DNA of 64,000 nt from Duganella sp. BJB480 (GTDB lineage Bacteria; Pseudomonadota; Gammaproteobacteria; Burkholderiales; Burkholderiaceae_D), in contig QVIN01000001.1 in assembly GCA_003416985.1 (NCBI GenBank), positions 124,001 through 188,000 of the forward strand, read 5' to 3'. The notes beneath the pieces are model-generated. The model ran no database searches. It worked only from the letters and a program-made list of their open reading frames with translations, and was not told the origin of the DNA. Position numbers and translations under genes: made by a program. Below, piece by piece: positions 28,978 through 37,966 of this stretch (its first letter is position 1; every line of letters begins with the position of its first letter).

Positions 28978-30147
28978 ATGGATATAAAAACCCTGGTACT
29001 GGCGCTGGCGCTGGGCAATCTGAGCCTGTGCGCGGCGCTGTTCTTTTATGAGCAGGAGCGGCGCCGCGCCGGCCTGGCGCCGGCCAGTTCCACCTGGGGC
29101 ATGGCCAAGCAGTGCCAGGCCGTGGCCTGGGCCCTGCTGTACCTGCGCGGCACGCTGCCGGACTTCCTGACCATCCCGATCGCCAACGGCCTGCTGTTCG
29201 CCGGCTTCGCGCTGGACGCCTCCGCGTTGTGGGAGCAGGCCGGCCGCCGCGTGTGGCGGCGCTACCTGCTGCCGGCGCTGGGCGCGGCGTGCGGCGTGTT
29301 CACCGGCGCCTGGCTGCTGGAACTGCCGCCCGCCGACCGCATCGCCATCGGCTCGCTGGCGATCGGCTTGTTCGCCATCGCCGGCGCCGCCGCGCTGGGC
29401 CGCGGCTGGAGCGCCGGCACGCTGCTGCGGCGCTACCTGGTGCTGTCCTCGCTGCTGCTGGCGCTGGCCGTGATGGCGCGCGGCCTGCTGACGCTGCTGG
29501 TGCCGGAGGGCTGGGGCTGGGTCAGCCCGGCCATCGTCCAGGGCGTGGGCATAGGCGCGCTGTACCTGATGATGATCAACAGCGCCTTCGCCTGGTTGCT
29601 GCTGGGCCGCGAACAACAGCTGGCCGAGCTGGCGCGGCTGGAGGTGGTCGACGCCCTGACCGACGTGCCCAACCGGCGCGGCTTCTACCAGACGCTGACG
29701 CCGTGGATCGCGCTGGCGCGCCGTCCCGGCCTGCCGACCGCGCTGATCATCCTCAACCTCGACCACTTCAAGCGCGTCAACGACAGCTACGGCCATCCGG
29801 TGGGCGACCAGGTGCTCAAGGCCATGGTCGACGTCTGCAAGAAGCAGCTGCGCGACAGCGATTTGATGGGCCGCCTGGGCGGCGCCGAATTCGCCATCCA
29901 GCTGCCGCGCACCTCGCAGGAGGACGCGCTGATGGTGGCCGAGCGTATCCGCAACGCGGTCGCCGCGCTGCCGGTCAAGGCCGGGAAGGCCGTCATCAAC
30001 ATGACCGCCAGCCTGGGCGTGACCACCATCCGCGCCGACGACACCACCGTCAGCCTGTTCAAGCGCGCCGACGAGGCGCTGCAGGCGGCCAAGCAGGCGG
30101 GCCGCAACCGCGTGGCCGAGGCGCAGGCGGGCACGCTGCCTGCGTGA
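28978..30147 (+). CDS. Multi-pass membrane protein with degenerate GGDEF domain (GGAEF)
   Basis: The protein has 389 residues. About six hydrophobic helices occupy residues 1-205 (from LVLALALGNLSLCAALFFY to YLMMINSAFAWLLLG), followed by a GGDEF domain (about 220-385). The active-site loop is GGAEF (301-305): the metal-binding Asp/Glu is Ala, so cyclase activity is unlikely. The inhibitory RxxD motif (RDSD) upstream is intact. It may therefore serve as a cyclic-di-GMP receptor or partner. The remaining GGDEF elements (DALTDVPNRRGF, NLDHFKRVND) are preserved. Confidence 0.88.
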   Translation: MDIKTLVLALALGNLSLCAALFFYEQERRRAGLAPASSTWGMAKQCQAVAWALLYLRGTLPDFLTIPIANGLLFAGFALDASALWEQAGRRVWRRYLLPALGAACGVFTGAWLLELPPADRIAIGSLAIGLFAIAGAAALGRGWSAGTLLRRYLVLSSLLLALAVMARGLLTLLVPEGWGWVSPAIVQGVGIGALYLMMINSAFAWLLLGREQQLAELARLEVVDALTDVPNRRGFYQTLTPWIALARRPGLPTALIILNLDHFKRVNDSYGHPVGDQVLKAMVDVCKKQLRDSDLMGRLGGAEFAIQLPRTSQEDALMVAERIRNAVAALPVKAGKAVINMTASLGVTTIRADDTTVSLFKRADEALQAAKQAGRNRVAEAQAGTLPA

Positions 30148-30270
30148 ATAGCCACACCGCTGTCATCAGCCGGTAACAAACTGCGCTTATCGTGATTATA
30201 ATCATGTAAATCGTTTAGTTTGATTCACCCGCGAGCCTTCGTTGCCGTGTGCCGAGAGAGGCTTCCAAAT

Positions 30271-31725
30271 ATGTACGCAGCAGTAGATCTGGGTTCCAAC
30301 AGTTTTCGCCTCCACATCGGCAAGCATGACGGGGAGGCGATCCGCGTCCTGAAGTCCGTGCGCGAGCCGATCCGCCTGGCCGCCGGCCTGGACGAACAAG
30401 GCAACCTGACCCCCGCCGCCATGCAGACCGCGCTGGCCTGCCTGAAGAACTTCCGCGCCGTGCTGGCCGCCTACCGCCTCGACGGCGTGCGCGTGGTCGC
30501 CACGTCGGCCATGCGCGTGGCGCGCAATTCCGCCGCCTTCCTGCCCGAGGCCGAACTGGCCATCGGCTATCCGATCGAGATCATCTCCGGCGAGGAGGAG
30601 GGGCGCCTGATCTACATGGGCGTGGCCAACGCGCTGGCGCTGCCGGGCGAACGGCGGCTGGTGATCGACATCGGCGGCGGCTCCACCGAGCTGATACTGG
30701 GGCGCGGCCAGGAAATCGAGCAGGTCGAATCGTTCAGCGTCGGCACGGTCAAGCAAAGCCTGTCGTTCTTCATCGGCGGCCGGGTCGACGCGCCGTCGTT
30801 CGAGGCGGCCATCCTGTCGGCGCGCAGCCATTTCGAGGACGCCGCGCCGCCTTACCATCCGCAGTTCTGGAAGCAGTGCTACGGCTCGTCCGGCACCGCC
30901 CGCACCATCGCCGACATCATCGTCAAGAACGGCATCGGCCGCGAAGTCAACGCCGAAACCCTCAGCGCCCTCAAACAGCGCTTCATCGAATTCGGCCACG
31001 TCAGCCGGATCGAGATGGCGGGCCTGCGTCCCGACCGCGCCGCCACCATCATCGGCGGCCTGGCGATTTTGATCGGCCTGGTGCGCGAGCTCGATATCCC
31101 GGTGGTGCAGCCGATCGAGGCCGGCCTGCGCATGGGCGTGATGTGGGACCTGCACCTGCGTTCGACCAAGCGTGACCGCCGCGAGCAATCGGTGAAGGCC
31201 TGTCTGCTCAAGTTCCATTGCGATGAACGGCGCGCCAACCGTGTGGCCGACGACGCGCTGGCCCTGTACGCGCAGACCAAGCCGTCCAGCGACCAGTACA
31301 CCCGCCACCTGTACTGGAGCGCGCTGCTGCACGAGATGGGCATGGTGGTGTCGCACACCGGTTACCACAAGCACGCCGCCTACATGATCGAGAACGCCGA
31401 CCTGCCGGGCTTCACCTCGCGCGAGCAGAAGACCATGGCGCGCCTGATCGCCGCCCACAAGGGCAACCTGCGCAAGGTGGTCGACGCGCTGACGGAGCCG
31501 GATTTCACCAGGGCGGTGGTGGCGCTGCGGCTGGCGGTGCTGTTCATGCACTCGCGGCTGGACATCGACTTCACCCTGATCAAGCTGCGCATGAAGAACC
31601 GCATCGAGCTGGAAATCCGCCGCGAATGGATAGGCGACCATCCGACCCTTTCGTACTGGCTGGAGAAGGAGCAGGAGCAGTGGGATGAAGTTGGGGTAGA
31701 CTTCAGCATACGCACTATCGGCTGA
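30271..31725 (+). CDS. ppx: Exopolyphosphatase (Ppx/GppA family)
   Basis: The enzyme removes terminal phosphate from inorganic polyphosphate or converts pppGpp to ppGpp. It has 484 residues. The ASKHA ATPase-like N-terminal half shows AVDLGSNSFRLHI, ISGEEEGRLIYMGV and DIGGGSTELILG. The C-terminal half is HD-like (LLHEMGMVVSHTGYHKHA). Sequence alone favours Ppx over GppA only weakly. The start at 30271 has AGAGAGG 9 bases upstream; an upstream ATG at 30220 lacks one. A periplasmic binding protein gene follows 15 bases later on the same strand. Confidence 0.93.
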   Translation: MYAAVDLGSNSFRLHIGKHDGEAIRVLKSVREPIRLAAGLDEQGNLTPAAMQTALACLKNFRAVLAAYRLDGVRVVATSAMRVARNSAAFLPEAELAIGYPIEIISGEEEGRLIYMGVANALALPGERRLVIDIGGGSTELILGRGQEIEQVESFSVGTVKQSLSFFIGGRVDAPSFEAAILSARSHFEDAAPPYHPQFWKQCYGSSGTARTIADIIVKNGIGREVNAETLSALKQRFIEFGHVSRIEMAGLRPDRAATIIGGLAILIGLVRELDIPVVQPIEAGLRMGVMWDLHLRSTKRDRREQSVKACLLKFHCDERRANRVADDALALYAQTKPSSDQYTRHLYWSALLHEMGMVVSHTGYHKHAAYMIENADLPGFTSREQKTMARLIAAHKGNLRKVVDALTEPDFTRAVVALRLAVLFMHSRLDIDFTLIKLRMKNRIELEIRREWIGDHPTLSYWLEKEQEQWDEVGVDFSIRTIG

Positions 31726-31740
31726 TCGCCAGGGAGGTCT

Positions 31741-32526
31741 ATGAGGAAGCACGGCATACATCGCAGCTGCGCCGGCGCGCTGTTGGCGCTGTCGTTGCTG
31801 TCTCCGGCCGCTGGCGCCGCCGGCAAGGAGACGGTCGCCCTGTGCTTCGAGCAGCAGGACGTTCTGCCGTGGCGCACCAGGCAGGGCGGCGGCCTCAATT
31901 TCGCGCTGCTGAAGATGGTCGAGCAGCAGCTCGACATCCGCTTCGATTACCAGTCCGTCCCGTGGAAGCGCTGCCTGGCCGAGCTCAAAGCCAACGCCGT
32001 CGACGGCGCCTTCGCCGTCAGCTACAAGCCGGACCGGCGCGAGCTGGGCGAGTACCCCGGCGGCCAGCAGATCGACGCCAGCAAACGCATGCACATTGAT
32101 AGCTACATGGTGGTGCGTAGAAAAGGCAGCAAGGTGGAATGGGACGGCAAGAGCTTCCACAACCTCGATGGCGCCATCGGCTTCCAGCTCGGATACTCGG
32201 TGGGCGACGTGCTGCGCGCGCAGAACGTCGAAGTGGACGAGGGCAGCCAGCGCGCCGACGAGTTGGCGCGCAAGCTGATCGCAGGGCGCGTGGCGGCGGC
32301 GGCCATCGGCGGCAGCGACGCCAACGGCTTGATGCACGGCCCGCTGGCGCCGCAGCTGGAGGAGCTGCCGATCCCCATCATCGAAAAACCATACTTCCTG
32401 ATCCTGTCGCACGGCATGGTGGCGGCGCGTCCGCAGCTGGCGGAGCGCATCTGGCGCGCCATCGAGGAAGCCCGCAACAGCGCGGCCTACCGCAAGCTGG
32501 AAGCGGCCGAGGGAGTGCGCCATTGA
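31741..32526 (+). CDS. Periplasmic solute-binding protein (SBP_bac_3-like), orphan sensor type
   Basis: The product has 261 residues with a signal peptide ending in LSPAAGAA. The type-3 binding-protein fold is suggested by LNFALLKMVEQQLDIRFDYQ, the phrase PWKRCLAELKANAVDGAFA and IEKPYFLILSHGM. No permease or ATPase is adjacent. A hybrid sensor kinase and a receiver follow immediately, so this protein may present a ligand to that kinase rather than feed an importer. A similar orphan protein sharing the PWKR phrase lies at 40024. Confidence 0.83.
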   Translation: MRKHGIHRSCAGALLALSLLSPAAGAAGKETVALCFEQQDVLPWRTRQGGGLNFALLKMVEQQLDIRFDYQSVPWKRCLAELKANAVDGAFAVSYKPDRRELGEYPGGQQIDASKRMHIDSYMVVRRKGSKVEWDGKSFHNLDGAIGFQLGYSVGDVLRAQNVEVDEGSQRADELARKLIAGRVAAAAIGGSDANGLMHGPLAPQLEELPIPIIEKPYFLILSHGMVAARPQLAERIWRAIEEARNSAAYRKLEAAEGVRH

Positions 32527-32542
32527 TACGCGGGGCCCTGCA

Positions 32543-35170
32543 TTGAGCGGCGGCCCGCTGGCGCGGCTGCGCAGCGCATGGCGCCGCAACATCCTGCTGC
32601 GGCTGGGGTTCGGCATCTTCGTCTCTGTGACGCTGTCGACCGCCATCTACACCACCTACGTGCTGCAGACGCTCAAGAGCGAGGCCGAACAAAACCTGCG
32701 CGAACGCGCCGAGCGGCTGGCGGCGGTGCTGTCGCAGGCGCTGGCGCGACCGCTGTTCGACATCAACAGCGCGGCCGTCTCCAGCGTGGTCGACGCCTCC
32801 GGCGCGACGCCGGAAGTGCTGGTGCTGCGGGTGCTGGCGCCCAACGGCGCGGAACTGGCCAGCTACGTCTCGCCGCTGCGCGAGCCGGTGGCCGCGATCA
32901 AGGTGCGGCGCGACATCCGCTTCACCGACGTGCGGCGCAGCTATGCGGTCGGCTCGATCGAGCTGGCCTTCTCGCGCCAGCAAATCGACCAGGACCTGCG
33001 GCGCCAGCTTTACAACACGGTGGCGGCCAACCTGCTGCTGGCGCTGGGCATCGTACTGTCGATCTTCGTGGTGGGCCGGCGCGCCGCGCGGCCGTTCGCC
33101 GACATCCAGGCCGGCCTTGAGAAACTGACGCGCGGCGAAACCGACATCAAACTGTCCGGCATCGATCGCGAAGACCAGGTGGGCCGGCTGTCCGGCGCCG
33201 TGCTGCGCTTCCGCGACACGCTGACCCGCCTGCGCGACGCCGAATCCGAGCTGCGCGAGTTGAACAGCGACCTGGAACTGCGCATCGCCGCCCGCACCCG
33301 GGAAGTGACGACCTCCCTGCGGCAGCTGGGCGACAGCCAAGCCAAGCTGCAGACCATCCTGGACACGGCGCTCGACGCGGTGGTTCGCATGGACCTGGCC
33401 GGCCGCATCGTCGGTTGGAACGCGCAGGCCGAGCGCATCTTCGGCTGGAGCCGCGAGGAGGCGCTGGGACTGGCGCTGGACCAGACCATCATCCCGCCGC
33501 GCTACCGCTACGACCACCGGCGCGGCATCCAGCGCTACATGGCCGGCAACGGCCCGGCAAAGGTGCTCGACACGCGCATCGAAGTGGCGGCGCTGCGCCG
33601 CGACGGCAGCGAGTTCCCGATCGAGCTGGCGATCACCCACGTCAGGTCGGAAGGGCCGGACAACGTCGAGTTCTGCGCCTTCATCCGCGACATCAGCGAC
33701 CGCCGCGAGCGCGAACAGAAGCTGGTCAACGCCAACATCGCGGCGGAGGCGGCCAACATCGCCAAGTCCGAGTTCCTGGCCAATATGAGCCACGAGATCC
33801 GCACGCCGATGAGCGCCGTGATCGGCATGGCCTACCTGGCGCTGCGCACCGAGATGACGCCCAAGCAGTTCGACTACATCAGCAAGATCCACCGCGCCGC
33901 CTTGTCGCTGCTGGGGATCATCAACGACATCCTGGATTTCTCCAAGATCGAGGCGGGGCGGCTGGACGTGGAAGCCATCCCGTTCGCGCTGGAGGAAGTG
34001 CTGGCCCACGTCTCCAGCGTGACCGCGCAGCGCGCCGAGGACAAGCGCCTGCGCTACCTGGTCACGACCGCGCCCGGCGTGCCGCGCTACCTGGTGGGCG
34101 ATCCGCTGCGATTGGGGCAGGTGCTGGTCAACCTGGTCAACAACGCGGTCAAGTTCACCGCCGAGGGCGAGCTGGAATTGCGCTGCGAGCCGGGTCCTGA
34201 CGGTGCGCCGGACGGCCAGGCCACGCTGCGCTTCTCGGTGCGCGACACCGGCATCGGCATGACGCAGCAGCAGAAGGCCAAGTTGTTCCGCGCCTTCAGC
34301 CAAGCCAACGGCTCGACCACGCGCCACTACGGCGGCACCGGCCTGGGCCTGTCGATCTCGCAGCAGCTGGTGCGGCTGATGGGCGGGCGCATCGATGTCG
34401 AGAGTGAGCCGGACTTTGGATCGACCTTCCATTTCGAGCTGCGGTTCGCGCTGTCCGACGCGGCGGCGGTGTCGGTGCAGGCGGCCGTGCATCAGGGGCC
34501 GGTGGGCGACCTGACCTTGCTGGCGTCACCGCGCCGCGCCGCGCGCGTGCTGCTGGCGGAGGACAGCGCCGACAACCAGGATGTGATGGTGGAGCTGCTG
34601 GAGCTGCAAGGCATCGTGGTCGACGTGGCGGGCAACGGCCGCGAGGCGCTGGACCTGCTGATGGCCGCCGGCCCGGACGTGTACGACCTGGTGCTGATGG
34701 ACCTGGGCATGCCGCTGATGGACGGCCACGAAGCCACGCGCCTGCTGCGCCAAGACAGCCGCTTCAACGAGCTGCCGGTGATCGCCGTGACCTCGCACGC
34801 GCTGGCCGGCGTGCAGGCGCAGTGTATGGACGAGGGCATGCAGGACTACATCACCAAGCCGGTCGATCCGCAGCGCCTGTATGGCGCGCTGTCGCGCTGG
34901 CTGGGATTGTCGATGAAGGCGCTGCCGCCGGTGCCGCCGCGCGCCGAACCGGGCACAGTCGACGCGCGCCAGGCGCTGGCCGAGCTGCGCGCGCTGCTGG
35001 CGGAGTTCAGCGGCGACAGCGTGGATTATTTCGGCAGCGTGCGCGCCTCGCTGGCGGCGCTGCTGCCAGCGGCGGCGATGACCCGCCTGGCCAATCACAT
35101 GGCGCATTACGAATTCGAGGCCGCCGGCAAGCTGCTGGCGGCGGTCGCACAGGAACAGGAGGATTCATGA
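32543..35170 (+). CDS. Hybrid sensor histidine kinase: periplasmic sensor, HAMP, PAS, HisKA, HATPase, receiver
   Basis: The product has 875 residues. Helices near 22-40 and 160-178 flank a periplasmic sensor of about 115 residues. HAMP, PAS (ILDTALDAVVRMDLAG) and PAC regions follow. HisKA has NMSHEIRTPMSAV (phospho-His417), the HATPase has GGTGLGLSISQQLV, and the receiver has Asp720 (LMDLGMPLMDG). The C-terminal 70 residues resemble an HPt-length helical tail but lack a clear phospho-His. The only start in frame is TTG 32543, 17 bases after the binding-protein gene. The stop overlaps the receiver gene (ATGA). Confidence 0.92.
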   Translation: MSGGPLARLRSAWRRNILLRLGFGIFVSVTLSTAIYTTYVLQTLKSEAEQNLRERAERLAAVLSQALARPLFDINSAAVSSVVDASGATPEVLVLRVLAPNGAELASYVSPLREPVAAIKVRRDIRFTDVRRSYAVGSIELAFSRQQIDQDLRRQLYNTVAANLLLALGIVLSIFVVGRRAARPFADIQAGLEKLTRGETDIKLSGIDREDQVGRLSGAVLRFRDTLTRLRDAESELRELNSDLELRIAARTREVTTSLRQLGDSQAKLQTILDTALDAVVRMDLAGRIVGWNAQAERIFGWSREEALGLALDQTIIPPRYRYDHRRGIQRYMAGNGPAKVLDTRIEVAALRRDGSEFPIELAITHVRSEGPDNVEFCAFIRDISDRREREQKLVNANIAAEAANIAKSEFLANMSHEIRTPMSAVIGMAYLALRTEMTPKQFDYISKIHRAALSLLGIINDILDFSKIEAGRLDVEAIPFALEEVLAHVSSVTAQRAEDKRLRYLVTTAPGVPRYLVGDPLRLGQVLVNLVNNAVKFTAEGELELRCEPGPDGAPDGQATLRFSVRDTGIGMTQQQKAKLFRAFSQANGSTTRHYGGTGLGLSISQQLVRLMGGRIDVESEPDFGSTFHFELRFALSDAAAVSVQAAVHQGPVGDLTLLASPRRAARVLLAEDSADNQDVMVELLELQGIVVDVAGNGREALDLLMAAGPDVYDLVLMDLGMPLMDGHEATRLLRQDSRFNELPVIAVTSHALAGVQAQCMDEGMQDYITKPVDPQRLYGALSRWLGLSMKALPPVPPRAEPGTVDARQALAELRALLAEFSGDSVDYFGSVRASLAALLPAAAMTRLANHMAHYEFEAAGKLLAAVAQEQEDS

Positions 35171-35544
35171 ACGTCAAAGCCAACCGTCCCACGATACTGA
35201 TCGTCGACGACACGCCGGACAACATCACGCTGCTGGCCAATCTGTTGAAGGACAAGTACAACACCAAGGTCGCCACCAGCGGCGCGACGGCGCTGCAGAT
35301 CGTCGCCGCATCGCCGGTGAACCTGATCCTGCTCGACATCATGATGCCGGACATGGACGGCTTCGAGACCTGCCGCCGCCTGAAGGCCGATCCCCACAGC
35401 AGCGGCATACCGGTGCTGTTCCTGACCGCCAAGAGCCTGGCCGAGGACGAGGCCATGGGGCTCAGCCTGGGGGCCGTGGATTTCCTGCGCAAGCCCGTCA
35501 ACCCCGATGTTTTGTTTGCCCGCGTCGCCTTGCATTTGCGGTAA
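35167..35544 (+). CDS. Single-domain response regulator
   Basis: The 125-residue protein is a receiver domain only: ILIVDDTPDNITLLANLL (acidic pocket), LLDIMMPDMDGFETCRRL (phospho-Asp57), VLFLTAKS (Thr switch) and FLRKPVNPD (Lys). No output domain follows. The first four bases overlap the hybrid kinase stop, so the two are translationally coupled. It could relay phosphate to another protein or act by protein binding like CheY. Close relatives often carry an HD-GYP or HK domain after a similar receiver, so a shortened version is possible. Confidence 0.9.
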   Translation: MNVKANRPTILIVDDTPDNITLLANLLKDKYNTKVATSGATALQIVAASPVNLILLDIMMPDMDGFETCRRLKADPHSSGIPVLFLTAKSLAEDEAMGLSLGAVDFLRKPVNPDVLFARVALHLR

Positions 35545-35608
35545 AACAAGCAAAAACATCATAAATGATATATATTGTTTATATTGTTGAATAAAAAATG
35601 GAGTTGGT

Positions 35609-36181
35609 ATGAATAAAACCGTCAATGGCCTCCTGAATGGGAAAGCCCCCGCGCTGCCGAAGAAACCGGCCGTGAAACCAGCCGCCAAGGCTGCCGCCAA
35701 GCCGGTGGCCAAGGCCGCCGTGAAGCCCGTGGCAGCCAAGCCGGCCGCCGCGAAAGCCGCCCCCAAGGCCGCCGCCAAGCCAGCCGTCAAGGCCGCGCCG
35801 AAAGCAGCTCCCAAGGCAGCCCCTAAGGCCGCGCCTAAAGTCGCAGCCAAGGCCGCACCCAAGGCCGCCGCCAAGCCAGCGCCTAAAGCAGCCGTCAAGG
35901 CCGCGCCGAAGGCAGTGGTGGCCAAGCCGGCCCCGGTGGACGCCGTCAAGGAAAAAACCCGCAAGGAAAAGCTGGTGCGCGACAGCTTCACCATGCCGGA
36001 AGCGGAATACGCGGTCCTCGGCCAGGTCAAGAAAGCCTGCCTGAAAGCCGGTTTCGAGATCAAAAAGAGCGAACTGCTGCGCATCGGCGTCGCCCTGATC
36101 AGCCAGATCGACCTTGCCACGCTGCAAAATGTGTTGTCCGGCCTGCCGCAACTGAAGACCGGCCGTCCAAAAAAAGACTAA
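35609..36181 (+). CDS. Histone H1-like tail fused to a ribbon-helix-helix-like DNA-binding domain
   Basis: The 190-residue protein has two parts. Residues about 13-108 are a low-complexity Lys/Ala/Pro tail of AAPKAA and AAKPA units, like eukaryotic histone H1 and bacterial AlgP/BpH1 proteins. Residues about 118-178 look folded: VRDSFTMPEAEYAVLGQVKK followed by KKSELLRIGVALISQI, the strand-helix-helix pattern of a ribbon-helix-helix domain. It ends TGRPKKD, an AT-hook-like phrase. It is probably a nucleoid-associated protein. GGAG lies 6 bases before the ATG, in a strikingly AT-rich leader. Confidence 0.82.
   Translation: MNKTVNGLLNGKAPALPKKPAVKPAAKAAAKPVAKAAVKPVAAKPAAAKAAPKAAAKPAVKAAPKAAPKAAPKAAPKVAAKAAPKAAAKPAPKAAVKAAPKAVVAKPAPVDAVKEKTRKEKLVRDSFTMPEAEYAVLGQVKKACLKAGFEIKKSELLRIGVALISQIDLATLQNVLSGLPQLKTGRPKKD
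35660..35940 (+). repeat. Degenerate codon repeat encoding the Lys/Ala/Pro tail
   Basis: The DNA is a run of near-repeats of AAGGCCGCSCCNAAR-type units in frame with the histone-like tail. Such runs readily change length by slippage or recombination, so tail length may vary between strains. Confidence 0.75.
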
Positions 36182-36288
36182 ATAAAAAACAACACTTCGG
36201 CCCATGTCACGGAACTGACACCACCTTGTCATTTTCCTGAAGTATTCGACCGTTACGCTTGCTTCGTCTCCCACAGAAAGGATGAAGC

Positions 36289-37062
36289 ATGCAAACTTCG
36301 ATCATACAAGCCGACGTCCGAGCAGCGTCCGGTAAGCTGGTACTCAGTATGGCAAGCACACCGGAAGAGCTGCGCGAAGTGCAGCGCTTGCGCTACAAGG
36401 TGTTCATCGAAACGATGGGATTGAGTTCGCTGGTCCGCGAGGATGGCCTGGACAGCGACGAATTCGACGAACATTGCGATCACCTGATCGTGCGCGATTC
36501 GAGCACGCTCAGGGTGGTGGGCACCTACCGCCTGCTGAGCGCCGCGCGCGCCCGCAAGCTGGGTCGCGTCTACTCCGAGGGCGAGTTCGACCTGGGCCGC
36601 CTGAACAACCTGCGTGGCCGCATGGTGGAAGCGGGCCGCGCCTGCATCCATCCGGACTACCGTGGCGGCAGCGTCATCATGCTGCTGTGGTCCGGCCTGG
36701 CCGAATACATGCGCCGCGAGAACTGCGACTACCTGGCCGGCTGCGCCAGCATTAGCCTGGCCGATGGCGGCCACAATGCGGTCGCCGTCTACCAGTCGCT
36801 GGTCGGCGCCCATCTGGCGCCGTCCGAATACCGCGTTACCCCGCACCTGCCGTTCCCGTTCTCGAAACTGGAAGCCGCGCAGAAGCCGCAAGTGCCGCCG
36901 CTGTTGAAGGGCTACGTGCGTTCGGGCGCCTGGATCTGCGGCGAACCGGCATGGGATCCTGATTTCGAAAGCGCCGACCTGTTCCTGCTGCTGCCGCTGG
37001 CGAACCTGGACGGCCGCTACGCACGCCACTACGGCGTGGCCGGCGAACCACTCGCCGCGTGA
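36289..37062 (+). CDS. olsB: Ornithine N-alpha-acyltransferase OlsB (GNAT fold)
   Basis: The protein (257 residues) matches the OlsB/haemolysin-like acyltransferase family, which transfers a 3-hydroxyacyl group from ACP to ornithine in the first step of ornithine-lipid synthesis. Diagnostic phrases are QRLRYKVFIETMG, DEFDEHCDHLIVRD, VVGTYRLL, FDLGRLNNLRGRMVEAGRAC and HPDYRGGSVIMLLWSGLAEYM. AAAGGA precedes the ATG. The second enzyme, OlsA, is not in this window, as is common when the genes are unlinked. Ornithine lipids would replace phospholipids under phosphate limitation. Confidence 0.88.
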   Translation: MQTSIIQADVRAASGKLVLSMASTPEELREVQRLRYKVFIETMGLSSLVREDGLDSDEFDEHCDHLIVRDSSTLRVVGTYRLLSAARARKLGRVYSEGEFDLGRLNNLRGRMVEAGRACIHPDYRGGSVIMLLWSGLAEYMRRENCDYLAGCASISLADGGHNAVAVYQSLVGAHLAPSEYRVTPHLPFPFSKLEAAQKPQVPPLLKGYVRSGAWICGEPAWDPDFESADLFLLLPLANLDGRYARHYGVAGEPLAA

Positions 37063-37115
37063 TATGTTCCCTCCCCGTGTAGAATAAGCCGTTGTGCTTA
37101 TTCAGCGGGGCAGGG

Positions 37116-37934
37116 ATGAAGTTTGAGACAGAGACGGAACGATCTGGATTGCAGGAGCGCTCCGTGCTGCGCCGGCGCGGCACCGCGCCGCAGGACGCCG
37201 CTCGCGGCACCGACCGCGTCGCCGAGGAAATGCCGGTGGCGCTGGTCTTCAATGGCATCTCGCATGCCGTCATGATGGTCACCCCGCGCGAGCTGGAAGC
37301 GTTCGCGCTCGGCTTCGCGCTCACCGAGGGCCTGGTCGGCAAGGCCGCCGACGTATTCGATATCGAACTGCGCGAACATGCGCGCAGCTTCGAGGTTGCC
37401 CTCACCATCGCCCAGGAAGAATTCATGCAGCTCAAGCAGCAGCGGCGCTCGATGGCGGGCCGCAGCGGTTGCGGCGTGTGCGGCGTCGAGAGCCTGGAGC
37501 AGCTCGATCTGCGGCCCGCGCCCATCGGCGCGGCGGCGCTGCACGATGCGGACACGCTGCCGCCGGCCATCGCCCGCGCGGCGGCGGAACTGGGCAAGCA
37601 CCAGGAGCTGATGCAGGCCACCGGCGGGGTGCACGCCGCCGCATGGTGCGACGCCGCCGGCGCGGTGCTGCGCGTGTGCGAGGACGTGGGCCGCCACAAC
37701 GCGCTCGATAAGCTGATCGGCCACCTGGCGCGCGACGGCGTGGACATGCGGCGCGGCTTCGTCTTCATGTCCAGCCGCGCCAGTTATGAGCTGGTGCGCA
37801 AGGCGGCGCGCATGCACATCCCGATGCTGGCGACCATCTCCGCCCCCAGCACGCTGGCGATCGACGTCGCCGTCGAAGCGGGCGTCAAGCTGGTGAGCTT
37901 CTGCCGCCAGGACGGCTGTGTCGAATACAGTTAG
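37116..37934 (+). CDS. fdhD: Formate dehydrogenase accessory sulfurtransferase FdhD
   Basis: FdhD passes sulphur from IscS to the molybdenum cofactor of formate-dehydrogenase-type enzymes. The product has 272 residues. The sulphur-carrying motif is SGCGVCG (Cys119 and Cys122). Other family phrases are PRELEAFALGFALTEGLV, CEDVGRHNALDKLIG and FMSSRASYELVRKAARM. A GGGGCAGGG sequence precedes ATG 37116. A likely client, the FdhF/YdeP-type oxidoreductase, lies 3 kb downstream on the opposite strand, beyond a TonB receptor and a binding protein. Confidence 0.94.
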   Translation: MKFETETERSGLQERSVLRRRGTAPQDAARGTDRVAEEMPVALVFNGISHAVMMVTPRELEAFALGFALTEGLVGKAADVFDIELREHARSFEVALTIAQEEFMQLKQQRRSMAGRSGCGVCGVESLEQLDLRPAPIGAAALHDADTLPPAIARAAAELGKHQELMQATGGVHAAAWCDAAGAVLRVCEDVGRHNALDKLIGHLARDGVDMRRGFVFMSSRASYELVRKAARMHIPMLATISAPSTLAIDVAVEAGVKLVSFCRQDGCVEYS

Positions 37935-37966
37935 CCGCTGAACGGAGACCTGACCGGAGCCGCGCC

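Noticed and set aside
35660..35940. Repeat run considered as a CRISPR array or tandem-repeat locus
   Set aside because: Units are short, degenerate, in frame and encode a Lys/Ala/Pro tail. There are no spacers and no cas genes.
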